NCBI GenBank assembly: GCA_016874915.1
Contig: VGSW01000004.1
Coordinates: forward strand, 1-50,989
Reading direction: 5' to 3'
From: Deltaproteobacteria bacterium
Lineage (GTDB): Bacteria > Desulfobacterota > Desulfobaccia > Desulfobaccales > 0-14-0-80-60-11
Length of the DNA: 50,989 bases
In this document: positions 9,393 through 18,208 of the stretch, piece after piece
How positions within the stretch are numbered: position 1 is the first letter of the stretch
Layout: each line of letters opens with the position of its first letter
Translations under genes and position numbers: made by a program
The notes under the pieces: model-generated
Seen by the model: only the letters and a program-made list of their open reading frames with translations
What the model was told of the DNA's origin: nothing
The model's database searches: none

Positions 9393-10781
9393 TCAATCCG
9401 CTCCGCACACCCGGTTCTTCCCCGTCTCTTTGGCCTGGTAGAGGGCTTTGTCCGCGGCCCTCACCAGGCCTTCGCTGTTCATGCCCGGCTTCAGTCCCGC
9501 CACTCCGATGCTCACGGTGAAGTGCATCTCGCCCTGGGGCAGGGGCACCGCAAGTTGGGAAATCCCCTGGTGCAACCGTTCCGCCAGGGCCAGGGCCTGG
9601 TTTTGGGGAGTCTGGGGCAACAGCGTCACGAACTCCTCCCCGCCATAGCGGCAAACAACGTCGGCCTGTCGCACCGCGCCCTCCAGGTAAGCCGCCAGGG
9701 TTTTGAGCACCATGTCCCCCATGGGGTGGCCCAGGGTGTCGTTGATGGTCTTGAAGTCGTCGATGTCCATGAAAAGCAGGGACAGCGGAGTGCCGTAGCG
9801 CCGGCTCAGGCGGATTTCATGGGGTAAGACGTCCCAGAAGTAGCGGTAGTTGAAGAGCCCGGTGAGGTGGTCCCGGATGGCCAGGTTGCGCACTTGCTCA
9901 TAGAGCACCAAATTGCGCAGGGCCGATTCCCCCTGGAGGGTGAAAATCCGGAAGAGTTCGGTCTCTTCCGGGGTAAAGGGGGTCTCCCGGGCGGCCCCGA
10001 TGAGCCCCAGGGTTTCTCCGGCCTTAACCATGGCCCATAGCACCCCGGGCAGGACTGCCTGGCATTGGGCCGCCCGGGCCGCATCCGGATAGACCCGGCC
10101 CTGTCCCAGGCTCTCCTGCAGAAAGGATTTAAAGGTCTGGATGGCCTCTTCGGCCACCCCCGGCTGGCACCGGTAGGCCTGGAGGGGCAGGTTTTCCCCT
10201 TCGCCGCGGAGTTCCAGACCCAGGAAGGCCAGGGGAATGCTCTCCCAAATGAGGTTGAGCAGTCCTTCGATGATCTGCTCCCAGGAAAGGGGGCAGGAAA
10301 GGGACTCGCCGATGCGCCGGATCTGCACCAGCTCCGCGGCTCGCCGCCGGGCCAGTTCATCTCTGGCTTCTTCAATCTCCACTAAAAGTTCCCGGTTGCG
10401 CAACGCCAGGTGGCGATGTTCCAGACCTCGGGCCACCACGGCCTGAAGATCGGGCAGGCGCAGGTTCTGCTTTACCAGGTAATCATAGGCCCCCCGGTGC
10501 ATGGCCTGGAGGACCGTATCCAGGTCGGCGTAGCCGGTGCAGAGAATGACCTCGGTATCCGGGGATTTGGCCTTAATGTGGGACAGTAGGTCCAGCCCCG
10601 AAACCTCCGGAAGCCTCAGGTCAACGAGCGCCAGGTGGAATCCTTCCCGGCCCACGGCGTCCAGGGCTTGACGGCTGTCCGGAGCAGTGACCACCGCATA
10701 CCCCTGCTCCTCCAGAAATTCCTGCACCAGCCCCAAAAACTGGGGGTCATCGTCCACCAGGAGAATTTTCTCCCCCGGCAT
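9393..10781 (-). CDS. Response regulator receiver, GAF-like region and GGDEF diguanylate cyclase
   Basis: Receiver motifs LLVDDDPQF / LALVDLRLPE / VILCTGYADLDT; C-terminal RYGGEEFVTLLPQT. Confidence 0.93.
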   Translation of the reverse strand: MPGEKILLVDDDPQFLGLVQEFLEEQGYAVVTAPDSRQALDAVGREGFHLALVDLRLPEVSGLDLLSHIKAKSPDTEVILCTGYADLDTVLQAMHRGAYDYLVKQNLRLPDLQAVVARGLEHRHLALRNRELLVEIEEARDELARRRAAELVQIRRIGESLSCPLSWEQIIEGLLNLIWESIPLAFLGLELRGEGENLPLQAYRCQPGVAEEAIQTFKSFLQESLGQGRVYPDAARAAQCQAVLPGVLWAMVKAGETLGLIGAARETPFTPEETELFRIFTLQGESALRNLVLYEQVRNLAIRDHLTGLFNYRYFWDVLPHEIRLSRRYGTPLSLLFMDIDDFKTINDTLGHPMGDMVLKTLAAYLEGAVRQADVVCRYGGEEFVTLLPQTPQNQALALAERLHQGISQLAVPLPQGEMHFTVSIGVAGLKPGMNSEGLVRAADKALYQAKETGKNRVCGAD

Positions 10782-12400
10782 TAATGCCAGCCCTCTATGG
10801 AAATCAGAGTGTCCCGATGAAAGTTGACGTCATCGGCTTGAGGGTAGTCCAGATTGTAGTGCAGCCCCCGGCTTTCTTTGCGCCACAGGGCCATGCGGAT
10901 GATGAGGTCGGCCACGTACGCGATGTTGCGCAACTCCAGAAGATCGCTGGTGATGAGGAACTTCCAGTAATACTCGTTGATCTCCTTCAGGATGGGGCCG
11001 ATGCGGGCCTGGGCGCGGAGCAGGCGGGTGTTGGAGCGCACGATGCCCACGTAGTTCCACATGAAACGGCGGATTTCGTCCCAACTGTGGGACACCACCA
11101 CCGCTTCCTCGCTGTCCGTGGCGCCGTAAGTTTCCCAGGCCGCCACCGGAACCGGGGGCTTGGACTGCAACTGGGGCAAAATTTCCCGGGCGGACTGGGC
11201 CGCCTGGTGGGAAAAAACCAGGGCCTCCAACAGCGAGTTGCTGGCCAGCCGGTTGGCCCCGTGCAGACCGGTCATGGACACCTCCCCCACCGCGTAGAGG
11301 TGGGAGATGGTGGTGCGGCCCCAGGCGTCCACCACCACGCCGCCGCACATATAATGGGCCGCGGGCACCACCGGGATAGGCTCCCTGGTCATGTCGATGC
11401 CCAACTCCAGACACCGCTGGTGGATGTTGGGAAACCGGCTTTCAATAAAATCGGCCGGTTTGTGGCTGATGTTTAAATAAACGCAGTCGTCGCCGCTCTT
11501 TTTCAGTTCACTGTCAATGGCCCGGGCCACCGTGTCCCGGGGGGCCAGGTCTTTCAAGGGGTGGTACTTCTCCATAAAGGGCCGGCCCCGGCGGTCGATG
11601 AGCACCGCGCCCTCCCCCCGCAGGGCCTCGGAGATGAGAAAATTCTTGGCCTGGGGATGATACAGGCAGGTGGGGTGGAACTGGACGAATTCCATGTTGC
11701 CGATCAACGCCCCGGCCCGGTAGGCCATGGCCACCCCGTCGCCGGTGGCGATGTCCGGGTTGCTGGTATAGACATAGACCTTGCCGACTCCCCCGGTGGC
11801 CAGCAAAGTGATGCGGGCCAGGAAGGTTTCCACGTGGCCGGTTTCGGTATTGAGGACGTAGGCCCCCAGGCAGGATCGCTCCGACTCGGCCACTACCCGC
11901 CCGGTGCGCACCACCCGCTCCAGGGTGATGAGGTTCACCCCCATGTGGTTTTCATAAACCCGGATGTTGGGATGGGCCAGGACTTTCTCCGCCAGGATGC
12001 GCTCCACTTCGGCGCCGGTCATGTCGTGGGCGTGGATGATGCGCCGCCGGGAGTGGCCTCCCTCCCGGGCCAGGTCGAAGCCGTTGCCCTTCCCCTCATC
12101 GAAGTGGGCTCCAAGTTCCACCAGCTCTTTAATGCGGTCCGGGCCTTGGCGCACCACCAGGCCCACAATGTCCGGGTGGCACAGGCCCTCACCCACGGTG
12201 AGGGTGTCCTGGATGTGATACTCGAAGCGGTCGTCGGGGCCCAGGACCGCGGCAATGCCTCCCTGGGCCAGGCGGGTGGAGGTCTCCGTCAGCTCCCGCT
12301 TGGTGATGATGTTCACCGTGGCCCCGTCGGCCAGCTTCAGGGCGTAGCTCAACCCCGCCAGCCCCGAGCCCATTACCAATACGTCAGAGTTGTATTCCAA
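10781..12400 (-). CDS. nadB: L-aspartate oxidase
   Basis: VLVMGSGLAGLSYAL...ETSTRLAQGGIAAVL...HGANRLASNSLLEALVFSHQAA. Confidence 0.95.
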   Translation of the reverse strand: MEYNSDVLVMGSGLAGLSYALKLADGATVNIITKRELTETSTRLAQGGIAAVLGPDDRFEYHIQDTLTVGEGLCHPDIVGLVVRQGPDRIKELVELGAHFDEGKGNGFDLAREGGHSRRRIIHAHDMTGAEVERILAEKVLAHPNIRVYENHMGVNLITLERVVRTGRVVAESERSCLGAYVLNTETGHVETFLARITLLATGGVGKVYVYTSNPDIATGDGVAMAYRAGALIGNMEFVQFHPTCLYHPQAKNFLISEALRGEGAVLIDRRGRPFMEKYHPLKDLAPRDTVARAIDSELKKSGDDCVYLNISHKPADFIESRFPNIHQRCLELGIDMTREPIPVVPAAHYMCGGVVVDAWGRTTISHLYAVGEVSMTGLHGANRLASNSLLEALVFSHQAAQSAREILPQLQSKPPVPVAAWETYGATDSEEAVVVSHSWDEIRRFMWNYVGIVRSNTRLLRAQARIGPILKEINEYYWKFLITSDLLELRNIAYVADLIIRMALWRKESRGLHYNLDYPQADDVNFHRDTLISIEGWH

Positions 12401-12420
12401 AATGGGTTCCTTTGTTTTTT

Positions 12421-12450
12421 AGCTTTCAGCTTTCAGAGATCAGCTTTCAG
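12421..12450. repeat. Heptad array (AGCTTTC), left arm
   Basis: agctttcagctttcagagatcagctttcag. Confidence 0.8.
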
Positions 12451-12488
12451 TAACCAGCGCCCCCTGCTCGTTGCCAACCTCTTGGTTG

Positions 12489-12620
12489 GGTGGGGCGGGC
12501 CTCCGTGCCCGCCAAACCTTGCTATGGCCATTGAATTCCATGGAAAGCCATGGGCCTTAACTCGCAATCGCCACTTCCTGTATTATGCTACCTCCGGCGG
12601 GCACGGAGGCCCGCCCCACC
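12489..12620. repeat. IR-bounded element with perfect 25-bp inverted repeats (12489-12513 / 12596-12620)
   Basis: ggtggggcgggcctccgtgcccgcc ... ggcgggcacggaggcccgccccacc; each arm is itself a GTGG + GGCGGGC-ctccgt-GCCCGCC hairpin. Confidence 0.9.
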
Positions 12621-12669
12621 AATTTTTTATAGAGATCATCCATCGCTTAGCGTATGATGCCGTGTTAAA

Positions 12670-12702
12670 CAGCTGAAAACTGAAAGCTGACGGCTAATGG
12701 CT
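12670..12702. repeat. Heptad array, right arm (inverted relative to 12421)
   Basis: cagctgaaaactgaaagctgacggctaatggct. Confidence 0.8.
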
Positions 12703-13546
12703 ATCCTTCCCAATTCATCAATTTCGCCAGGTTTTTCCCCAAAATCATTTCCTTCCAATCCTCCGGCAGGTTGGCTTCAGCCATGTCATCCAGGTAGCGC
12801 TTGAGGCCCAGGAGGGGGTAGTCGCTGCCGAAAAGAATTTTTTCCGGACCTACCATCTCTGCCACCACCCGGTAGATCACCGGGCGGTAGATAAAGGGCG
12901 AGGCCGCGGTGTCGTAATAGACGTTTCGCAGGATTTCCGGGGCCTCTTTTTTCAGCAGCCCGTAGAAAGGGAGGCGGCCGCCCCAGTGGGCCAGAATCCA
13001 GATGGTTTCGGGGAAGGCCTTGATGGCCTTATAGACCGCGGCCAGGGGCGTCAGCATGCGGCCCGGATACTCCGGCCCGGCTCTATCGGTGGCATGGAGC
13101 AGCAGCGGCGCCTGGTAATGATGGCAGAGCTCGGCGATGGGGGCCAATAGGGCGGTGAGGTCTTCGCTCCTATCGGTCATATAAAAGGCCAACTCCCCCA
13201 CCCCCCGGGCGCCCGCGGCCAGGCAGCGCTCCACCTCCCGCACCGCGCCGGGAAACCGGGGATTCACCGCGCAAAAGCCCATGAGGCGCCGGGGCCAGCG
13301 GCGCATGGCCTCCAGGATCACTTCGTTGTGGCGGCGCCAGTTCTGCTCCCGGCGCCAGGGAAATCCCAGGACCACCGCGCCGTCCATGCCTTCTTCGTCC
13401 AGGCCCCGGACCAACTCCTCCGGGCCCACCATTTTGGACTTGGGGGAGTCATACAAGAGCCGAAAGCCCGGCTCGTCGGCGAAAAAATCCTCCCGCCGGC
13501 TGCAGAATTCCGGGGGGAAAACGTGGGTGTGCGCGTCCAGGATCAT
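12701..13546 (-). CDS. Amidohydrolase-2 family metal-dependent hydrolase
   Basis: MILDAHTHVFPPEF...LLLHATDRAGPEYPG...WILAHWGGRLPF...KILFGSDYPLL. Confidence 0.9.
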   Translation of the reverse strand: MILDAHTHVFPPEFCSRREDFFADEPGFRLLYDSPKSKMVGPEELVRGLDEEGMDGAVVLGFPWRREQNWRRHNEVILEAMRRWPRRLMGFCAVNPRFPGAVREVERCLAAGARGVGELAFYMTDRSEDLTALLAPIAELCHHYQAPLLLHATDRAGPEYPGRMLTPLAAVYKAIKAFPETIWILAHWGGRLPFYGLLKKEAPEILRNVYYDTAASPFIYRPVIYRVVAEMVGPEKILFGSDYPLLGLKRYLDDMAEANLPEDWKEMILGKNLAKLMNWEG

Positions 13547-13606
13547 GGTGAAATGCTCTCGGGGCGTTATTTTGAGCCTGTTGCAATTACTTGAATAATC
13601 CCGAAT

Positions 13607-13687
13607 TGTCACCCTGAGCGAAGCGAAGGTCTCTTTACTTACTGCAAAGAGGAGATTCTTCGCCGCCTGCGGCGGCTCAGAATGACA
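13607..13687. repeat. TGTCAcCCTGAGCGAAGCGAAGG / GCTCAGAATGACA inverted-repeat element
   Basis: Left arm tgtcaccctgagcgaagcgaaggtctcttt pairs with aaagaggagattcttcgcc...ggctcagaatgaca. Confidence 0.8.
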
Positions 13688-13691
13688 AGAA

Positions 13692-13798
13692 TTATTACTC
13701 GGAGCATTAAAGAAGTTCCTTCCTTTTGCCCCCTCCCCCTTGAGGGGGGAGGGCTGGGGTGGGGGTGAAGGTAATCCATTTTCCGCTCCGAGTAATAA
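13692..13798. repeat. MITE-like element with perfect 14-bp TIRs (TTATTACTCGGAGC / GCTCCGAGTAATAA)
   Basis: TIRs at 13692-13705 and 13785-13798; interior carries a CCCCTCCCCCTTGAGGGGGGAGGG palindrome. Confidence 0.75.
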
Positions 13799-13834
13799 CC
13801 AGCCATTCCTACTTTGCGCGCTTGTTAAACAGCC

Positions 13835-14023
13835 TTATTTTATCTTTGATTTCCGATAAACAGCAATCTCCGCAGTAATTTCTTCGTCGGAAAGCTTGTC
13901 CAGCCCCGCCTTTTTGGCGCTAAGCCGGATCTTGGTCAAAAGCTCCCGCTGCTTTGTGACGCTTTTCAAATAATCTCGCGCGCTTAAATTCTCCGTTTTG
14001 GCTTTACCCCTCGATGAACCCAT
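13835..14023 (-). CDS. Small hypothetical protein (62 aa)
   Basis: Charged small ORF MGSSRGKAKTENLSARDYLKSVTKQRELLTKIRLSAKKAGLDKLSDEEITAEIAVYRKSKIK with no larger competing ORF; antitoxin-like composition. Confidence 0.45.
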   Translation of the reverse strand: MGSSRGKAKTENLSARDYLKSVTKQRELLTKIRLSAKKAGLDKLSDEEITAEIAVYRKSKIK

Positions 14024-14155
14024 TAGTCAAATTTAGCAGGCTGACCACCTTTGTCAATCAAAGTTATATCCGAAGCAGATTTCTCCGGTTGCCAGTGGCG
14101 GAAACATGATTTTCTTTCCCGTAAAGACTACTTTCTCTTTGTTTTTTCATATAAA

Positions 14156-15067
14156 ATGGCGCGCATGTCAACGCTTCGGAAACTCCTGGGATTTTTCTGC
14201 CTGGGATTATGTTTGGGGCAAGTCCCGGCCTGGGGCGCGGGGCCGTTCCATTACCGGCTCCCCCAAGGCTCAGGCGTTGATCCCCAGGCGGTGACGGTGG
14301 TGGGGGAATTTCAGTCCCATCACATCGTGCGCTATGAAAGCCTGTACAAGATCGCCCGCCAGTATGACCTGGGCTTCTGGGAGCTGGCCCGCTTCCACCG
14401 CGGCCTGGACCATTTTTACCTCCCCTGGGACACGGACATCGTCATTCCCACCCGCTGGATCATCCCGGATAGGAGCAGTTATCCCGGCTACCTCATCAAC
14501 GTGGCGGAGCTCCGGGGCTACCGCTTTTTTCCGGAGAAACACGAGGTGCGCACCTTTCCCATCGGCATCGGAGTGCTGGACTACAAGACTCCTTTCGGCC
14601 GCTTCCGGGTGCAGATGAAGGCGGAAAACCCCGGCTGGCGCATCCCCGCCAGTCTGCGGTGGAAATATGAGAAATCCTACATGCCCCCGGGGGAAGAAAA
14701 TCCCCTGGGCACCCACTGGCTGGGCCTGTCCCACTACGGCCTCCACGGCACCCACGCGCCCATGGGGGTGGGCCGCCTGGTGAGCCACGGCTGCATCCGC
14801 CATTATCCGGAAGACATCAAGGAGCTCTTTGGCATCACCCCCGTGGGCACGCCGGTGGAGATCATTTACGAACCGGTGAAATTCGGCTACCTGAACGGCC
14901 GCGTCTTTGTGGAAGTCCACGAAGATATTTACTTCAAGATTCCCGATATGCTCCAGTATGCCGTCAAACGCCTCAAGGACAAGGGCCTGGCCGACAAGAT
15001 CAACTGGACCCGCTTTCTTCAGGCGGTGGAGGAGCAAAACGGCGCGCCGGTGGATATTACCCGATGA
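14156..15067 (+). CDS. L,D-transpeptidase (YkuD) with signal peptide and LysM-like segment
   Basis: HYGLHGTHAPMGVGRLVSHGCIRHYPEDIKELF catalytic HxxxSHGCIR-type motif. Confidence 0.93.
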   Translation: MARMSTLRKLLGFFCLGLCLGQVPAWGAGPFHYRLPQGSGVDPQAVTVVGEFQSHHIVRYESLYKIARQYDLGFWELARFHRGLDHFYLPWDTDIVIPTRWIIPDRSSYPGYLINVAELRGYRFFPEKHEVRTFPIGIGVLDYKTPFGRFRVQMKAENPGWRIPASLRWKYEKSYMPPGEENPLGTHWLGLSHYGLHGTHAPMGVGRLVSHGCIRHYPEDIKELFGITPVGTPVEIIYEPVKFGYLNGRVFVEVHEDIYFKIPDMLQYAVKRLKDKGLADKINWTRFLQAVEEQNGAPVDITR

Positions 15068-15101
15068 CGGTTTGAGCTTTTGCAAAATTTATGGAATTTA
15101 T

Positions 15102-15152
15102 GTAGCCGCAGGCTTTAGCCGGCGCCGGCACAGGCTGGAAAGCCTGTGCACC
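15102..15152 (+). repeat. REP-like double palindrome (GTAG foot)
   Basis: gtagccgcaggctttagccggcgccggcacaggctggaaagcctgtgcacc. Confidence 0.7.
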
Positions 15153-15166
15153 TCAAGAGGTGGCCC

Positions 15167-16411
15167 ATGCAATTCCAAAATGACCTGGACACCTTAAGCC
15201 GCATCATGACCACCATCGAGGAGTCCAATCAGCTCAAGGACCTGGACGCCCTTCTGGACCGGGTCTTGCTGGACGCCCGCCGTCTGACCCAGGCCGACGC
15301 CGGCTCCATTTTCCTGGTGGAAAACAACGTCCTCAAGTTCAGCTATATTCACAACGATACCCTGTTCACCACCCCCAGCAATAAATACATCTATTCCAGT
15401 CAGACCCTGGAGATCAACAACGAGTCCCTGGCGGGCTACGCGGCCAGCACCGGCGAGACCGTGATTCTCGACGACGCCTACCAGATTCCGGCCCACATGC
15501 CCTTTTCCTTCAATCCGTCATTCGATGAAGCCTCGGGCTACCGCACCCGGTCCATGATGGTGGTGCCCTTGAAAAGCAGCCGGGAAAAAATCATCGGAGT
15601 GCTGGAAATAATCAACGCCCTGGATGGACAAAAAAAAGTCATTCCTTTTAGCCATCGGGACACCCTGGTCTTAAATTATTTCGCCCAACACGCCGCGGGG
15701 GGCATCGAACGGGCCATGATGACCCGGGAGATCATCCTCCGGATGATCAAAATGTGCGAACTTCGGGACCCCCATGAAACCGGAGCCCACGCCCACCGGG
15801 TGGCGGCCTATGCCGCGGAAATCTACCAGCAATGGGCTCTAAACCGCGGCATTGCCCCGGAAGAGATAAAACGGATGCGGGACCTCTTGCGGCTGGCGGC
15901 CATGCTCCACGACCTGGGCAAGATTGCCATCTCCGACTTGATCCTGAAGAAACCCGGAAAACTGGACCCCGAAGAATATCAAATCATGAAATACCACACC
16001 ATTCACGGGGCCCGTCTCTTTGAAAACGCCACTTCGGACCTGGACGCGCTCTCCGCGGAAATCGCTCTCAATCACCACGAAAGGTGGGACGGCCAGGGCT
16101 ACCCGGGCAAGATTGGCAACATTTACGCCGATCACCCCCCCATGGGCGAAGGCAAGAAGGGGGAGGAAATCCCCCTGGCCGGGCGCATCGTCGCGCTGGC
16201 GGACATTTATGACGCCTTGGTTTCCCGGCGGGCCTATAAGGAGCCTTTCACCGAAGAGCAGGCCCTGACTTTCCTTCGGGAACAATCGGGGCAGGCTTTC
16301 GACCCGGAAGTGGTGGCGGCCTTTTTTGCCATTTATGACATCATCGGGGCCATTCGGGAGAAGTACCTGGAAAATTCGGTGAGCAGTGAGCTATTAGCTG
16401 AGAGCAGTTAG
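15167..16411 (+). CDS. GAF + HD-GYP cyclic-di-GMP phosphodiesterase
   Basis: GAF-like N-term; MLHDLGKIAISDLIL...NHHERWDGQGYPG...VALADIYDALVSRRAYK. Confidence 0.93.
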   Translation: MQFQNDLDTLSRIMTTIEESNQLKDLDALLDRVLLDARRLTQADAGSIFLVENNVLKFSYIHNDTLFTTPSNKYIYSSQTLEINNESLAGYAASTGETVILDDAYQIPAHMPFSFNPSFDEASGYRTRSMMVVPLKSSREKIIGVLEIINALDGQKKVIPFSHRDTLVLNYFAQHAAGGIERAMMTREIILRMIKMCELRDPHETGAHAHRVAAYAAEIYQQWALNRGIAPEEIKRMRDLLRLAAMLHDLGKIAISDLILKKPGKLDPEEYQIMKYHTIHGARLFENATSDLDALSAEIALNHHERWDGQGYPGKIGNIYADHPPMGEGKKGEEIPLAGRIVALADIYDALVSRRAYKEPFTEEQALTFLREQSGQAFDPEVVAAFFAIYDIIGAIREKYLENSVSSELLAESS

Positions 16412-16437
16412 TGGTTGGCAGTTAGCGGTTAGCGGTC
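16379..16437. repeat. Heptad array (gagcagt/ttagcgg), left arm
   Basis: gtgagcagtgagctattagctgagagcagttagtggttggcagttagcggttagcggtc; encodes the C-terminus SVSSELLAESS* of the HD-GYP CDS. Confidence 0.85.
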
Positions 16438-16571
16438 TGGGTCTTAGGCAAAATGAAAGTGCACCGCTTTTTTTTCAGCTTCATTCGAGTTTAGAGTAGG
16501 TAAATTCTGATCAGAAATTGAAAACCAAGCATCCCTTAGCTAGAGTCCCAGAGGCCATCCCTTCGCCGTCA

Positions 16572-16676
16572 GCCTGCTTCCTCCACAGCATGCCCCAGAA
16601 GGAGGTGTCAAGGTCGCAAAGCGCCCAAGGGAAATCTTGACACCTCCTCTGCGGGCATGCTAACAGCGGAGCAGGC
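16572..16676. repeat. Long imperfect hairpin with about 41-nt arms
   Basis: Left gcctgcttcctccacagcatgccccagaaggaggtgtcaag (16572-16612); right cttgacacctcctctgcgggcatgctaacagcggagcaggc (16636-16676). Confidence 0.85.
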
Positions 16677-16710
16677 CAAGGTGGGAGGGGGGTGCACATT
16701 CATTTTGCCA

Positions 16711-16747
16711 TCAACCGCAACCGCTAACTGCCAACCGCCAATTGCTA
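16711..16747. repeat. Heptad array, right arm (inverted relative to 16379)
   Basis: tcaaccgcaaccgctaactgccaaccgccaattgcta. Confidence 0.85.
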
Positions 16748-18079
16748 ATGATCGACATCCTAATCCATAACGCCCTGGTGCTGACCCTGGAGCCGGGCGC
16801 GCCGCCCCTTATGCCGGGGTACGTGGCGGTCCAGGGGAGCCGCATCGCGGCGGTGGGCCAGGCGGGCCCGGACGCCCTACCTGCGGCCCGGGAGAGCCTG
16901 GACGCCCGGGGCGGCCTGGTCCTGCCCGGCCTGGTCAACACCCATTGCCATGCGCCCATGACCTGGTTCCGGGGCCTGGCCGACGACCTGCCCCTTCAGA
17001 GGTGGCTCCATGATTTCATCTTCCCCCTGGAACGCGACTGGCTCAATCCGGACCGGGCGTATTGGGGGGCGCTGCTGGCCGCCGCGGAGCTCATCCGGGG
17101 AGGCGTCACCACCGTGGCCGACGGGTATTTTTACGAGTCCGAGGTCCGGAGGGCCTTCCACCACGCAGGGCTGCGGGCGGTGGCGGCCCAGGGCGTGGTG
17201 GACTTCCCGGCGCCGGGAGTGCCCAACCCCCGGGACAATCTCAAAGTGGCCGGGGAGTTCGTGGAATCAGGGAAGGATTTTGAGGGCCGCATCACCTCCA
17301 CGGTCTTTTGTCACTCGCTGTACACCTGCGGCGCAGAGACCTTGAAGGCCGCCAAGTCCCTTACCCGCACCCGGGGCCTGCCGCTGTTCCTGCACCTTTC
17401 CGAAACCCGCCAGGAAGTGGAGGACATCCGCCGCCAGACCGGCCTCAGCCCGGTGGCTTATCTGGACCGCCTGGGAATTCTGGATGAACTGACGGTGGCG
17501 GTCCATGCCGTGTGGCTTACCCAAGAAGAGCAAGACCTGCTGGCCCTTCGGGGGGTGAAGGTGAGCCATTGCCCCGAAAGCAACCTGAAGCTGGCTGCCG
17601 GGGCGGCTCCCATCCCGGATTTACTGGCTCGGGGCGTAACCGTGGGATTAGGTTCCGATGGGGCCGCATCCAACAACAACCTGGACCTGTGGGGGGAAAT
17701 GAGCCTGGCCGCCCGGCTGCACAAGGTCTGGCGCCATGACCCCACGGTTATGTCCGCCCCCCAGGTGCTGGCCCTGGCCACCCGGGAGGGGGCCCGGGTC
17801 CTGGGGCTGGAAGGCCGAACCGGCACCCTGGCCCCCGGCAAAGAGGCCGACCTCATTGTGCTGGACTTGCGCCAGCCCCACCTCACGCCCCTTTTTGACC
17901 CTTACTCCCACCTGGTCTATGCCGCCCGGGCCCGGGACGTGCGGGACGTCATGGTGGGAGGGCGCTGGCTTTTGCAAAATGGCGAGCTAACCACTCTAGA
18001 CTGGCCGGAAATCGCCGGGCAGATCCGCGCCGGCAGCCGGGACCTGGCCGCGTTCTGCCGCGGTCTGCGCCGCCCTTGA
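16748..18079 (+). CDS. mtaD: TRZ/ATZ-family amidohydrolase (5-methylthioadenosine / S-adenosylhomocysteine deaminase-like)
   Basis: GGLVLPGLVNTHCHAPMTWFRGLADDLPLQRWL...HLSETRQEV...VSHCPESNLKLAAG...VGLGSDGAASNNNLDLWGEM. Confidence 0.88.
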   Translation: MIDILIHNALVLTLEPGAPPLMPGYVAVQGSRIAAVGQAGPDALPAARESLDARGGLVLPGLVNTHCHAPMTWFRGLADDLPLQRWLHDFIFPLERDWLNPDRAYWGALLAAAELIRGGVTTVADGYFYESEVRRAFHHAGLRAVAAQGVVDFPAPGVPNPRDNLKVAGEFVESGKDFEGRITSTVFCHSLYTCGAETLKAAKSLTRTRGLPLFLHLSETRQEVEDIRRQTGLSPVAYLDRLGILDELTVAVHAVWLTQEEQDLLALRGVKVSHCPESNLKLAAGAAPIPDLLARGVTVGLGSDGAASNNNLDLWGEMSLAARLHKVWRHDPTVMSAPQVLALATREGARVLGLEGRTGTLAPGKEADLIVLDLRQPHLTPLFDPYSHLVYAARARDVRDVMVGGRWLLQNGELTTLDWPEIAGQIRAGSRDLAAFCRGLRRP

Positions 18080-18107
18080 CCTGGGCCGCAGCAATTGCCA
18101 CAATATA

Positions 18108-18195
18108 AGCAGTTAGCTGTTAGCAGTTTGCAGTTAGCGATCTTTCAATGCCAACCGCTAACCGCCAGCCGCCAACTGCCAACTGCCAACTGCCA
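18108..18195. repeat. Inverted pair of heptad arrays (18108-18139 / 18151-18195)
   Basis: agcagttagctgttagcagtttgcagttagcg ... ccaaccgctaaccgccagccgccaactgccaactgccaactgcca. Confidence 0.9.
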
Positions 18196-18208
18196 ATGCC
18201 AAAAGACT

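Noticed and set aside
11561-12676. 371-aa plus-strand ORF opposite nadB
   Set aside because: Antisense shadow that also reads through REP and heptad repeats.
18095-18208. Extended N-terminus MPQYKQLAVSSLQLAIFQCQPLTASRQLPTANCQCQ of the DAC-like ORF
   Set aside because: Entirely encoded by heptad arrays; the likelier start is MPKTRLQYQ at 18209.
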